In this document: positions 27,792-36,690 of the stretch, in pieces
Layout of the letters: each line of letters opens with the position of its first letter
How positions within the stretch are numbered: position 1 is the first letter of the stretch
From: Algicoccus sp048820935
GTDB lineage: Bacteria; Pseudomonadota; Gammaproteobacteria; Burkholderiales; Burkholderiaceae_B
DNA: 49,518 bases
Assembly: GCF_048820935.1 (NCBI RefSeq)
Contig: NZ_JBMERD010000018.1
Coordinates: 1 to 49,518, forward strand
Direction: 5' to 3'
Made by a program: the position numbers and the translations under genes
The notes under the pieces: model-generated
Told to the model about the DNA's origin: nothing
Seen by the model: the letters and a program-made list of their open reading frames with translations, nothing else
Database searches by the model: none

Positions 27792-28577
27792 ATGGCAACC
27801 AAACCAAAGACATTCAAACGTGCTGCTTTAACTAATCGGCATGAGCCATTGGATGTTGGTGCAGCCAAGACATATGCACCTGTTCGGTATGGTCAAGGAA
27901 GGGGTGGCCGACCGTGGCGACGTTTACGGTTACAGATACTTGAGCGCGACAACTATCTCTGCCAGTGCTCAGATTGCAAGACACGCAAGATTCCCTTACC
28001 TGCGCATGAGGTTGATCACATCTCTAATGAGTTAGACGCATCGGGCAAGCTAAACGATGCACCGACAAACTTAAGGGCAATAAACAGAGATTGCCACAAA
28101 GCGCTCACAGCGCAACAAAGACGCCTTGCGAGTCGTGGCAGCACGATGACACCAGCGTGGCTACCTGTTACTGCGAAGCCGCTCACATTGGTCTGCGGTC
28201 CACCAGGTGCAGGGAAAACGATGTGGGTCACTGAACATGCCAAGAAGGATGACCTAGTCATTGATCTGGATGTGTTTGCAGTTTCTGTGATTGGTAAACC
28301 ATTATGGGAAGCAAGTAAAAGAGAACGCGCGCAAGTGATACGAGCAAGAAATGATTTGCTTGCTGATTACATGCGAGGCAAAACAGGACATCAGCGTTGC
28401 TATTTGATCGATACAGCAGGCAGCTTTAAGCGCCGCAAGTTCTGGTCAGACCGAAACGCAGAGGTTGTCATCGTTGATACAGAAAAAGAAATCTGTAAGC
28501 AGCGTATCAGACAGTGCAAAGAGCGTCCAAAAGAGACACATGCAGGCAGAATTGCTGCGGTTGATCGATGGAAGTAG
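27792..28577 (+). CDS. HNH endonuclease fused to P-loop kinase-like domain
   Basis: 261 residues. Residues about 25-110 are an HNH nuclease of the packaging-associated type (RGGRPWRRLRLQILERDNYL, C-x2-C pair, AHEVDHIS, NLRAINRDCHKALT). Residues about 130-260 are a P-loop NTPase with Walker A VCGPPGAGKTMWV and hhhDxD motif LVIDLDV, resembling a polynucleotide kinase. In most relatives these are two separate genes just upstream of terS. HNH proteins here assist terminase at cos. ATG 27792 is a choice; 27768 is possible. Confidence 0.8.
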   Translation: MATKPKTFKRAALTNRHEPLDVGAAKTYAPVRYGQGRGGRPWRRLRLQILERDNYLCQCSDCKTRKIPLPAHEVDHISNELDASGKLNDAPTNLRAINRDCHKALTAQQRRLASRGSTMTPAWLPVTAKPLTLVCGPPGAGKTMWVTEHAKKDDLVIDLDVFAVSVIGKPLWEASKRERAQVIRARNDLLADYMRGKTGHQRCYLIDTAGSFKRRKFWSDRNAEVVIVDTEKEICKQRIRQCKERPKETHAGRIAAVDRWK

Positions 28578-28645
28578 TGGCAAGAGGGGGAGGCGGGTCG
28601 AAACTTTCGCGCTGACGCCGGACACCAGCCGCCCACAGCCTTTTT
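28578..28645. other. possible cos site
   Basis: A GC-rich segment (GAGGGGGAGGCGGGTCG, GACGCCGGACACCAGCCGCC) between the HNH gene and terS, the place where HK97-type cos phages carry their packaging site. There is no terminus data, so this is inference from position and composition. Confidence 0.35.
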
Positions 28646-28690
28646 TTTGCACCGTCAGTTTAGAAAAACCAGTTTTTTTAGGATAAAGAT

Positions 28691-29110
28691 ATGGCGAATC
28701 CGAAAAAGCCCACCAAGTTAAAAGTGGTGGCTGGCACGGATCGCCCCGACCGACATGGGGCTGATCCGATTGATCTGCCACTTGTCGATGAAATCCCCGA
28801 GTCACCGAGCTGGATGCCGAATCGGTTTGCCAGTGACGAGTGGGATCGCTTGGCCAGAATTTTGCACGCGAATGGTTTGTTAACCGAGGCAGGACTTGGA
28901 CCACTGGCGATGCTTTGCGCGTTGCATGGAAAAATTGTCCAGCTTTGGATGGCAGGTGAAACACCGACCGGACACCTCCTTGCGCAGTATCGTGCCCTGG
29001 TTGGCGAGTTTGGTTTAACGCCGGTTGCGCAAGGCAAAGTCAGACCAGCCGAACGCAGTCCGACAGGCAATGCATTTGCGAACAATGGCAGACAAAGAAA
29101 ATCATCGTGA
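28691..29110 (+). CDS. terS: terminase small subunit, P27 family
   Basis: 139 residues. The pattern KLKVVAGTDRPDRHGADPID, EWDRLARILHANGLLTEAGL and FGLTPVAQGKVRP is that of P27-type small terminases, which recognise the packaging site and recruit TerL. It overlaps terL by 26 bp. Confidence 0.9.
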   Translation: MANPKKPTKLKVVAGTDRPDRHGADPIDLPLVDEIPESPSWMPNRFASDEWDRLARILHANGLLTEAGLGPLAMLCALHGKIVQLWMAGETPTGHLLAQYRALVGEFGLTPVAQGKVRPAERSPTGNAFANNGRQRKSS

Positions 29111-30866
29111 TTATGTTGCCATTGCGATCAAGTACGCAAAGGGTGCGATTTCAGATCGCGGGCGCAAACGGCATGGTCGATGGATAAGAGAAGCAGCGAG
29201 ACGATTTCTCAATGATCTCAAGCGTGCCCGACGAAAGAAGAATCCGTTCTTCTTTGACGAATGGCATGCGAATGATGCGTGTGACTTTATTGAGAAGTTG
29301 CCTCATGTGGAAGGCAGATGGGCTGTTCCAACACTCGTGCTGGATCCCGCACAGATTTTCTTCATTGTGCAGCTCTTCGGTTTTCGAAAACATGATTGGG
29401 TCCCTGTAGATGGCTATGGTGATGATGATCGTTTTTATCCGAGACGGTTTACTTCAGCACTGTTTGCAGTTGCTCGCAAGAATGGCAAATCCGCCTTGGC
29501 ATCTGGGATCATGCTTTATTGCATGTGTTGCGAACCAGAGGATGGTGCGCAGGTTATCAGTGCCGCAACAACGTATGACCAGGCATCAATCATCTTTCGC
29601 GTTGCAAAGCGCATGGTTGAGAAAACGCCAGACCTTGCGGAAGCGTTCGGACTGCAGACTTGGGCTAAATCAATTAGTCGGGTTGAAACAGGAGGCTCAT
29701 TCAAGCCATTGCATGCCAAGGCAAGCACGCAGGATGGTCTGAACCCGTCGCATACGAGTCTTGATGAAATTCATGCGCACAAGACCCCTGACCTTCTGAA
29801 CGTATTGCAATCCGCAGCTGGTGCCCGTGCCAATCCGTTGTGGTTATTTACAACCACAGAAGGTTATACAAACGCTGGTCCTTGGGGCGAGATTCGCGGG
29901 TTTGTGTTTGCACTGCTTCGGGGCTTGCTTGGAACGCAGGCAGATCACTTTTTAGCGTTGTATTACGCGCTGGACAACGAAGACAAGTCAGCACGAATCG
30001 CACAAGATGACGAGTTTGATGAGTCGAAGTGGATTAAAGCCAACCCCCTACTCGACTCAAACCCGCATTTGCTAGCAGCTATCCGAAAGGAAGCGATTGA
30101 AGCAAAGCAAATGCCTTCGAAGCTTGCTGAGTTTCGAATTAAACGATTGAACCGACCTGCGTCAACAGCGGGTGGTTGGGTTGATCTGACCAAATGGGGT
30201 AAATGTGGTGGTGAGGTCGATCTCAAATGGTTAGAAAATTATCCGTGTTGGGGTGGTTTAGACCTTGCCAGCACGACTGACATTGCATCGTTCAGGCTGG
30301 TTTGGCTTGTCGATGATGTTTTATATACGCATGGCTGGCGGTTTGTACCATCTGAAGCAGTTAGTCAGCGCACTGAACGTGGAACGGTTCCGTACGGTGG
30401 TTGGGTTGAGTCAGGAGACTTGATTCAGACTGAGGGCGAAGTCACCGATTACTCAGTGATCGAGAAGCATGTCCTTGATGCGGTTGAGCGCTTTCAGGTG
30501 GAAATGATTGCGTATGACGATTGGAACGCAACAGACTTAGTTAGCAGGCTGGTTGAGCAAAGTGTGCCGATGATTCAGTTTGTTCAAGGTACTAAAAGCT
30601 ATCACCCAGCAATGCAAGCATTAGAGCGTGCGTATGTATCAGGGAAATTTGCACATGGTGGCGATCCAGTTCTTGCCTGGTGTGCTTCAAACCTAGTTGC
30701 ACGACGTGATGTGAACTTGAATATGGCGCCTGATCGAAAACGCAGTGCGGACAAGATTGACGACATGGCTGCGTTACTGATGGCAGTCGGATTGCTCAAT
30801 GCCGCAAACAGTATGGATGACAACGGGGATTTGATGGACGCCATCATGAATCCGATTATTGCTTAG
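29085..30866 (+). CDS. terL: terminase large subunit (HK97-type)
   Basis: 593 residues from ATG 29085 (the open frame extends 5' into terS). ATPase: Walker A-like AVARKNGKSALASG, Walker B/acidic HTSLDEIHAHK. Nuclease domain: CWGGLDLASTTDIASFRLVW with the first catalytic Asp, AYDDWNATDL, and a late DDMAALLMA. It drives genome packaging and cuts concatemers at the ends. Full length. Confidence 0.95.
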   Translation: MADKENHRDYVAIAIKYAKGAISDRGRKRHGRWIREAARRFLNDLKRARRKKNPFFFDEWHANDACDFIEKLPHVEGRWAVPTLVLDPAQIFFIVQLFGFRKHDWVPVDGYGDDDRFYPRRFTSALFAVARKNGKSALASGIMLYCMCCEPEDGAQVISAATTYDQASIIFRVAKRMVEKTPDLAEAFGLQTWAKSISRVETGGSFKPLHAKASTQDGLNPSHTSLDEIHAHKTPDLLNVLQSAAGARANPLWLFTTTEGYTNAGPWGEIRGFVFALLRGLLGTQADHFLALYYALDNEDKSARIAQDDEFDESKWIKANPLLDSNPHLLAAIRKEAIEAKQMPSKLAEFRIKRLNRPASTAGGWVDLTKWGKCGGEVDLKWLENYPCWGGLDLASTTDIASFRLVWLVDDVLYTHGWRFVPSEAVSQRTERGTVPYGGWVESGDLIQTEGEVTDYSVIEKHVLDAVERFQVEMIAYDDWNATDLVSRLVEQSVPMIQFVQGTKSYHPAMQALERAYVSGKFAHGGDPVLAWCASNLVARRDVNLNMAPDRKRSADKIDDMAALLMAVGLLNAANSMDDNGDLMDAIMNPIIA

Positions 30867-30874
30867 GAAAACTT

Positions 30875-31063
30875 TTGGCTATTGCACTCTCACTCTTCTT
30901 GTTGGCAACAATCTTAGGGATGTCGCTACTTGTTGCAGGCGTATACATCTTGGCGGGTTTTGGCTGGTCCCTGCTTGCGTGTGGAGCGTGCTTATTGTCA
31001 GCAGCTGCGTTTATTCGCTCGGGAATGCGCGCTCATGAAAACAAAGAGGTGAGCGGTGGCTAA
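30875..31063 (+). CDS. small membrane protein between terL and portal (62 aa)
   Basis: Starts with TTG 30875 behind AGGAAA. Two hydrophobic helices (ALSLFLLATILGMSLLVAGV, LACGACLLSAAAFI). A DUF1056-like small membrane protein at this position is common in HK97-type phages; function unknown. It overlaps the portal gene by 8 bp. Confidence 0.55.
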   Translation: MAIALSLFLLATILGMSLLVAGVYILAGFGWSLLACGACLLSAAAFIRSGMRAHENKEVSGG

Positions 31064-32357
31064 ACGCGGGTTCATATCTGTACTGGCAAGTGCTGCTCAA
31101 TCAGAGTCGATTTGGCGCAACCAACCCATTCGTTTGACGGATGGTGGTGGTTTCTGGTCATCGGTACTCGGCTTTTCATCGACCAGTGGAAAGAGTGTCA
31201 CGGTTGATTCCTCTTTACGTTTAACGGCTGTTTGGGCTTGCGTCAGATTGATTGCGCAAACCATCTCGACTCTTCCGCTAGGAATTTACGAACGAGAACC
31301 AGATGGTGGCCGAAGCTTAGTCACCCGGAGTCCTTTGTATCGAGTCATACATAGCATGCCGAATGCTGACATGACAGCAGTTGTTTTTTGGGAAGCTGTT
31401 GTTGCATCCATGCTTTTGTGGGGTAACGCATACGTTGAGATTCATCGCAGCGCAAATGAAGTTATTGGTTTAAATTTCTTGCCGCCATCAAATGTTACCG
31501 TTTCTAGGCAAGATGATGGATCTCTCAAATACGTATACAGATCGAAAGGAAAGCAGCGACAGATTTCTGAAAAAAACATGATGCACATCCCTGCCTTTAC
31601 GCTGGATGGTTTGGTTGGGTTATCTCCAATCGCATACGCGTGCAATACGTTCGGTGCAGCAATGTCTGCTGAAGAAGCAGCTGCTAAAACATTCCAGAAT
31701 GGCATGATGCCAACGGTCTACTTCAAAATCGATCGGATTCTGAAAGCAGATCAGCGTGAAGAGTTTCGTGAGTATGCGAAAAGTGTATCTGGTGCAATTA
31801 ATGCGGGTCGGTCTCCAGTCCTTGAGCAAGGCATGACAGCTGACACGATTGGGATCAATCCAAATGATGCGCAGCTGCTGGAATCTAGGCAGTACACAGG
31901 TGAAGATATTTGCCGATTCTTTCTAGTTGACCCAAGCATGGTCGGTTATGGCGGTAAAGATTCGAACTGGGGCACAGGCCTTGAGCAAAAGAACATTCGA
32001 TTTCTGACTTACACACTGGCACCTTGGTTACGCCGAATTGAGCAAGCCGTTGGCCGCTCATTGATCAGTGCAGAAGATCGAGATAGTTTGTACGCGGAGT
32101 ATTCAATTGAAGGGCTACTCCGGGCAGACAGTGCAGCCCGAGCTCAGTTTTACAGCACGATGGTGCAGAACGGCATTTACACAAGAGACGATTGTCGGGT
32201 ACGCGAGAATCTACCGCGTCGAGGTGGCAATGCCGATGAATTGACTGTGCAGATGAATCTCACGCCGATCGACTTTCTCGGACAGTCTGCTTTGACTGAT
32301 TCTCAGATGAAAAACGCGCTTGGCCAGTGGCTAGGCTTAGACAATGGAGAGCAATAA
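31056..32357 (+). CDS. portal protein, HK97 family
   Basis: 433 residues. VDSSLRLTAVWACVRLIAQT, LPLGIYER, LLLWGNAYVEI, LVGLSPIAYACNTFGAAMSA and the later CRFFLVDPSMVGYGGKDSNW are the family signature. It forms the dodecameric ring at the capsid vertex through which DNA passes. The start at 31056 is GTG (GTGGCTAAACGC) after GAGGTGAGCG. The stop overlaps the protease start. Confidence 0.95.
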   Translation: MAKRGFISVLASAAQSESIWRNQPIRLTDGGGFWSSVLGFSSTSGKSVTVDSSLRLTAVWACVRLIAQTISTLPLGIYEREPDGGRSLVTRSPLYRVIHSMPNADMTAVVFWEAVVASMLLWGNAYVEIHRSANEVIGLNFLPPSNVTVSRQDDGSLKYVYRSKGKQRQISEKNMMHIPAFTLDGLVGLSPIAYACNTFGAAMSAEEAAAKTFQNGMMPTVYFKIDRILKADQREEFREYAKSVSGAINAGRSPVLEQGMTADTIGINPNDAQLLESRQYTGEDICRFFLVDPSMVGYGGKDSNWGTGLEQKNIRFLTYTLAPWLRRIEQAVGRSLISAEDRDSLYAEYSIEGLLRADSAARAQFYSTMVQNGIYTRDDCRVRENLPRRGGNADELTVQMNLTPIDFLGQSALTDSQMKNALGQWLGLDNGEQ

Positions 32358-33253
32358 TGCCTCGCAAAACACTACCTGAAGCGCCTTCTGTGAATAATCG
32401 ACAGAACGTGTCATTTGAAATCTCGACCTCCATTCTTCAACGCTGGAATCCAGCAGTCCGTGCTGCAGCTGAGAGTGAGGATGACAACACCATTTCAATC
32501 CTTGATGAAATCGGTGAGGACTACTGGACCGGTGAAGGTGTAACTGCCAAACGTATTGGTGCCGCGCTTCGTTCAATTGGTGCCAAAAATCCAGTAACAG
32601 TCAACATCAATTCACCCGGTGGCGATTATTTTGAAGGGCTTGCTATCTACAACCTGTTACGTGCCCACGAAGGCGAAGTAACGATCAGAATCTTGGGTGT
32701 TGCTGCTTCAGCCGCTTCAGTCATTGCAATGGCTGGTGATACGGTTCAGATTGGTCGAGCTGCGTTTTTGATGATTCACAACGCATGGATTGTGGCCGTA
32801 GGAAATCGACATGATTTACGTGATGCAGCTGATTGGATTGAGCCCTTCGACAAAGTTGCAGCGGAGATTTATGTGGCTCGAACTGGTTTAGACGCCGACA
32901 CGGTTGAGCAGATGATGGACTCTGAATCATGGATTGGTGGCGCCGACGCAATCAACAAAGGTTTAGCTGATGAATTTCTGCCTGCAGATCAGGCAGTAGA
33001 AATTGAATCTGGCTCACCTCAATCCTCTGTGCGTCAGGTTGACCTCATGCTTGCTAAGCAAGGCATTCCACGATCTGAACGCAGACGACTCATTAAAGAT
33101 ATTAAGTCCAGCACGCCTGACGCTGCTGGCAACGGTACGCAAGACGCTACCGCATCGAATGCGCACAATGCCATTCGAACAGTGAGCTTTGGGGAGGCAA
33201 CAGAGCTTTTAGCTTCTTTTGAAGCACTCGCCAAAAAAGAATTGCTCACGTAA
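32357..33253 (+). CDS. ClpP-like prohead protease
   Basis: 298 residues from ATG 32357. An S14/ClpP-type fold with INSPGGDYFEGLAIYNLL, catalytic Ser118 in GVAASAASVIAMAG, His141 in MIHNAW and an Asp in the segment WIEPFDKVAAEIY. The N-terminal 30 and C-terminal 80 residues are phage additions. It cleaves scaffold or capsid N-termini during head maturation. A terminator follows. Confidence 0.9.
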   Translation: MPRKTLPEAPSVNNRQNVSFEISTSILQRWNPAVRAAAESEDDNTISILDEIGEDYWTGEGVTAKRIGAALRSIGAKNPVTVNINSPGGDYFEGLAIYNLLRAHEGEVTIRILGVAASAASVIAMAGDTVQIGRAAFLMIHNAWIVAVGNRHDLRDAADWIEPFDKVAAEIYVARTGLDADTVEQMMDSESWIGGADAINKGLADEFLPADQAVEIESGSPQSSVRQVDLMLAKQGIPRSERRRLIKDIKSSTPDAAGNGTQDATASNAHNAIRTVSFGEATELLASFEALAKKELLT

Positions 33254-33279
33254 ATAGCAAAAAGTAAATAAATCCTGAA

Positions 33280-33303
33280 CCGCTTATAAAGCGGCTTTTT
33301 TTT
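33280..33303 (+). terminator. terminator between protease and capsid genes
   Basis: CCGCTT (33280-33285), ATA, AAGCGG (33289-33294) followed by C and a run of eight or more T. A partial terminator here would raise capsid over protease output only if a second promoter exists; otherwise late antitermination must pass it. Confidence 0.75.
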
Positions 33304-33324
33304 ATTTGAAAGGAATTTAGCGTC

Positions 33325-34521
33325 ATGGATAAAAATGAGCAAAATACTCTTGAAAAAGAGTACAAACAAGTCCAACAGGGCTTGAAAGACGTCAGTGAAC
33401 AGTTGAAAAACTATGCTGATAAATCGAAAACCGAATTGAGTGAAGTCAACAAGCTTGGTGATGAACTCAGTAAAAAAGTTGAGAACTCATTGTCTGAGTT
33501 CAACAAACTGTCAGCACGTTTGCAGGAAGTTGAACAAAATCTGGCACGTCCTAAAAACGAAGGTGATCCTGCTCCTCGTACACCTGGTGAGATTGTTGTG
33601 GCCAGCCAAGAGATGGAGGGTGTGAACAGCTCCTTCCGAGGCTCACGTCGGATTAGCGTTCCTCGCTCTGCAATCACGTCTTTGGACAATTCTGGTGGCG
33701 ATCTTGTTCAGCCTGATCGTGTTCCAGGTATTGTGATGCCCGGTACGCGAAGAATGACATTGCGTGATCTGATTGCTCCAGGCCGTACATCAAGCAACAG
33801 CGTTGAGTATGTGCGCGAATCTGGCTTTACAAACAATGCTGACGTTGTTTCCGAAGGCGCATCAAAACCGTACTCCGATCTGACGTTTGAATTGGAAAAC
33901 GCACCAGTGCGTGTGATTGCCCATCTGTTCAAAGCCAGTCGTCAAATTCTTGATGATGCACCCGCATTACAAAGCTATATCGATGCACGTGCGCGTTACG
34001 CATTGGAGTTGGCAGAAGAGGCGCAGTTCTTGTACGGATCTGGCCAAGGTGCAAACCTGACTGGAATCATCCCCCAAGCGGAAGCATTTGATCCTGAGTT
34101 CTCACCAGATAAGGAACAGGCTATCGACCGCATTCGTCTGGCTATTTTGCAGGCAATTCTGGCAGAGTTCCCACCCAACGGTATTGTGCTCAATCCCATC
34201 GACTGGGCACGCATCGAGCTGACCAAGGACGAAGAAGGTCGTTACATCTTGGGCAATCCGGGTTCTGGCGCTCAGCCGCTTTTGTGGAGTCTGCCGGTTG
34301 TCTCAACCACAGCGATTGTGCAAGATCAGTTCCTGGTGGGTGCTTTCAGTTTGGGTGCACAGGTCTTTGATCGTCAGGATGCCGAAGTGCTGATTTCTAC
34401 TGAGAACGATAAGGATTTTGAGAAGAACATGGTCACGATTCGCGCTGAAGAGCGTATCGGTCTGGCTGTGTATCGTCCTGAATCCTTCGTTGAAGGCTCA
34501 GTCACCGGCGCATCTTCGTAA
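33325..34521 (+). CDS. major capsid protein, HK97 fold
   Basis: 398 residues. The N-terminal 90 are a coiled-coil delta/scaffold domain (TLEKEYKQVQQGLKDVSEQL). The mature part begins around SSFRGSRRISV and contains LRDLIAPGRTSSNSVEYVRE, ISRQILDDAPALQ-type helix (SRQILDDAPALQSYIDARAR) and FLYGSGQGANLTGII. It builds the icosahedral shell. AAAGGAATTTAGCGTC precedes ATG. Confidence 0.95.
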   Translation: MDKNEQNTLEKEYKQVQQGLKDVSEQLKNYADKSKTELSEVNKLGDELSKKVENSLSEFNKLSARLQEVEQNLARPKNEGDPAPRTPGEIVVASQEMEGVNSSFRGSRRISVPRSAITSLDNSGGDLVQPDRVPGIVMPGTRRMTLRDLIAPGRTSSNSVEYVRESGFTNNADVVSEGASKPYSDLTFELENAPVRVIAHLFKASRQILDDAPALQSYIDARARYALELAEEAQFLYGSGQGANLTGIIPQAEAFDPEFSPDKEQAIDRIRLAILQAILAEFPPNGIVLNPIDWARIELTKDEEGRYILGNPGSGAQPLLWSLPVVSTTAIVQDQFLVGAFSLGAQVFDRQDAEVLISTENDKDFEKNMVTIRAEERIGLAVYRPESFVEGSVTGASS

Positions 34522-34560
34522 TCTAAGTGGGCGGCGGGGAGCAATCCTCGCCGTTTTTGA

Positions 34561-34845
34561 ATGAACGATCAAATTGAAGTCCAGGCGCTTAAGTTTTTCA
34601 AGTTCGGTAATCGTATTGTTTCACCGAAGACCGGCATGTTTGTGATGACTAAGCGCCAATTTACCGCTCATGAAGCAGCAGGTTTGGTTCGCGAAGTGCG
34701 CCCTACTCCGGATCGCGGCGAGAATTCGTCTGCATCGCCAGCGGTCCCAGCCTTATCGAAGCAGACTGCGAAAAAGTCCGTCAGTGGCGTGACCAAAGCC
34801 CGGAAAACCGTTTCGTCATCGTCGCGAACACAACCTACCGAATAG
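34561..34845 (+). CDS. small structural-region protein (94 aa)
   Basis: 94 residues. A short beta domain (VQALKFFKFGNRIVSPKTGM, FVMTKRQFTAHEAAGLV) resembles small phage proteins that follow the capsid gene; residues 50-94 are Ser/Ala/Lys/Thr-rich and disordered. From 34674 on, the -1 frame of the same DNA encodes the conserved beginning of the following glycosyltransferase, so the two genes overlap or are joined by frameshifting. Confidence 0.6.
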   Translation: MNDQIEVQALKFFKFGNRIVSPKTGMFVMTKRQFTAHEAAGLVREVRPTPDRGENSSASPAVPALSKQTAKKSVSGVTKARKTVSSSSRTQPTE

Positions 34846-34871
34846 CACCATGGGCTGATGTTGTTTTTGCA
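34674..34871 (+). other. in-frame N-terminal coding extension of the glycosyltransferase
   Basis: The reading frame of the gene starting at ATG 34872 is open back to TGA 34671-34673. It encodes conserved-looking sequence (REFVCIASGPSLIEADCEKV, then RFVIVANTTYRIAPWADVVF) typical of the start of this enzyme type. No ATG, GTG or TTG occurs in the frame, so expression needs a frameshift from the 34561 gene, an unusual start, or a mutation repaired in relatives. Confidence 0.7.
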
Positions 34872-36197
34872 ATGGATCGCGCATGGTGGAATCATCACAA
34901 GCGTGAATTAGACAAAGTATTTACTGGCGACAAGGTGAGCGTCAGCAAGGTTTCAGGTGTTAAGTACCTGAAAAACCTAAAGTGTAAGAACTCTGGCCAA
35001 GGTGCGATTTTATATGCCTACAGCCAAGGCGCAGAACGAATTATTTTGCTTGGGTTTGATGCGCAACCTACCGATGGTCAAAGCCATTGGCATGGTGATC
35101 ATCCTAAGCCATTAACGAATCCAAGTGCATTTGATCGCTGGCAGATAGAATTTGCCGAGGCTGCAAAGCGCACATCAGAAATTGAAGTAATCAACGCATC
35201 ACGCGAAACGGCTTTGAGATGCTGGCCACGTGAGGATTTAGAAAGCGCACTGTCATTTACAGCATCAAAGCAGGCTTTTGTTGTGTCTGGCATGCATGGT
35301 GTTGGTGACACGCTGCATGAGCGTGCGGTTGTGCGTGAGTTGAAAAAGAATGGTGAGGTCTGGATCCATACACCCTTCCCTAGTTTGTTTTGGGACATGC
35401 CTGAAGTGCGGGTGCTGCGAAAGAACTCTGATCTTCCACCGCAGGCACGCAATGAGCGCCAAGAGTCAGACTTGTTTGACGATGCAACGCCACCAACGAA
35501 CGCAAGGCAACTTCGCATTCAGTACGACCGGGCAGGTGTTTTGCGCCACGGTTCTGTATTGGCTGCGATGTCAGCAAAGGCAGGTGTGGCAACTGGTGAC
35601 TTCAGGCTTGAAGCGCATCCAGACTGGTTATCACAAGCAGATGAATTGCTTGCACAGTGGAAACCAGACAAATCATTGATGTTTTATCGCCCTGTGATTG
35701 ATCGAGTTCAGCACAAATTCTGTGCAAAACGCAACCCAGATCACAAGGCTTATACAGAACTGATTCGTTCGATCAGAGAACAGTTCTTTGTGGTTTCCAT
35801 TGCGGATTCAACTACAGAGAAGATTGTCTGCCACGGGATCGAGCCTGATGTTGATAAGACAGATGGCAGTCTCACCATGGCACAGATTTATGGATTGATG
35901 GCGCATGCGGAGCTGGCGTTTGGTCCTGTGTCGTTTGCGACGATCTTGGCACAAGCGCTAGGTACTCCTGGCATTACGGTGTTTGGTGGTTTTGAAAGCA
36001 GCCTGTCTTTTGCAGCTGGTGCCAAACTCACACCATGGTTGGGGATTGATCCAGTCAAGCCATGCAACTGTTGGAATGCCCGTCATCGATGTGACAAACA
36101 AATCAATATGCCACAGGCCATTGAGCGAATCAAAGAGTTTATAGGTGAACACGTTGAGAACATTGATTGCAGGCAGGAAGTTACAAGCGCTGCTTAA
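34872..36197 (+). CDS. DUF115/MptE-like + GT9-like glycosyltransferase
   Basis: 441 residues from the first ATG, but the true N-terminus probably lies upstream (GPSL motif at 34743-34754). N-terminal part: MptE/DUF115-like (GAILYAYSQGAERIILLGFD, HWHGDHPKPLTNP). C-terminal part: a GT-B/heptosyltransferase-like domain (VVSGMHGVGDTLHERAVVRE, FGPVSFATILAQALGTPGIT, VFGGFESSLSF). It would transfer sugars, perhaps to a virion protein or surface glycan. It overlaps the methyltransferase by 53 bp. Its position between capsid and connector genes is unusual. Confidence 0.75.
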   Translation: MDRAWWNHHKRELDKVFTGDKVSVSKVSGVKYLKNLKCKNSGQGAILYAYSQGAERIILLGFDAQPTDGQSHWHGDHPKPLTNPSAFDRWQIEFAEAAKRTSEIEVINASRETALRCWPREDLESALSFTASKQAFVVSGMHGVGDTLHERAVVRELKKNGEVWIHTPFPSLFWDMPEVRVLRKNSDLPPQARNERQESDLFDDATPPTNARQLRIQYDRAGVLRHGSVLAAMSAKAGVATGDFRLEAHPDWLSQADELLAQWKPDKSLMFYRPVIDRVQHKFCAKRNPDHKAYTELIRSIREQFFVVSIADSTTEKIVCHGIEPDVDKTDGSLTMAQIYGLMAHAELAFGPVSFATILAQALGTPGITVFGGFESSLSFAAGAKLTPWLGIDPVKPCNCWNARHRCDKQINMPQAIERIKEFIGEHVENIDCRQEVTSAA

Positions 36198-36690
36198 CGT
36201 GGTGCGTAAGTGCCGCAAAGTGCCGGGCATTGGCGTTGAGTTGGGTGTGTACCAAGGTGGATCACTTAAAGCGATGGCGCAAGCGGATTCCACTCGCAAC
36301 TATTTTGGCTTTGACACATTTGAAGGTCTTCCGGAGCAGTCTTGGGATGAGTCTGAAGTGCATGTGCCTGGTGAGTTTTCTGATACGCATTTTGATGCGG
36401 TAAAGAAACGGCTGCCGAGAAATGTTCAGCTGAAACAAGGCATTTTCCCATTGAGTGCGTCTGATCTGGATCTTTCAGAGATCGCTGTTGCTCATGTGGA
36501 TTTTGACTTTTACGAATCGACTCGCGCAGCAATCGAATGGTTACTGCCACGGATGTCTTCAGGTGGTGCCATCGTCTTTGACGATTACGAGTGGCGCAAT
36601 TGCCCAGGTGTAAAACGTGCCATTGACGAAGCCGGTTTGAAGGTCGATACGAGACACAAGCATCAGGCTATTTATTGGGTACGGAAATGA
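36145..36690 (+). CDS. TylF/FkbM-like SAM-dependent methyltransferase
   Basis: 181 residues from GTG 36145 (AAAGAG upstream). SAM motif GVELGVYQGGSLKAMA, acidic residue in YFGFDTFEGLPEQSW, and VAHVDFDFYESTRAAIEWLL with IVFDDYEW are typical of TylF/MycF sugar O-methyltransferases. Paired with the glycosyltransferase, it probably methylates the transferred sugar. Coupled to the connector gene by 4 bp. Confidence 0.8.
   Translation: MNTLRTLIAGRKLQALLNVVRKCRKVPGIGVELGVYQGGSLKAMAQADSTRNYFGFDTFEGLPEQSWDESEVHVPGEFSDTHFDAVKKRLPRNVQLKQGIFPLSASDLDLSEIAVAHVDFDFYESTRAAIEWLLPRMSSGGAIVFDDYEWRNCPGVKRAIDEAGLKVDTRHKHQAIYWVRK

Noticed and set aside
34769..34777. GCGAAAAAG as the frameshift site joining the 34561 gene to the glycosyltransferase
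   Set aside because: A shift here would skip the conserved GPSL segment that lies upstream in the -1 frame, so it does not explain the missing start.
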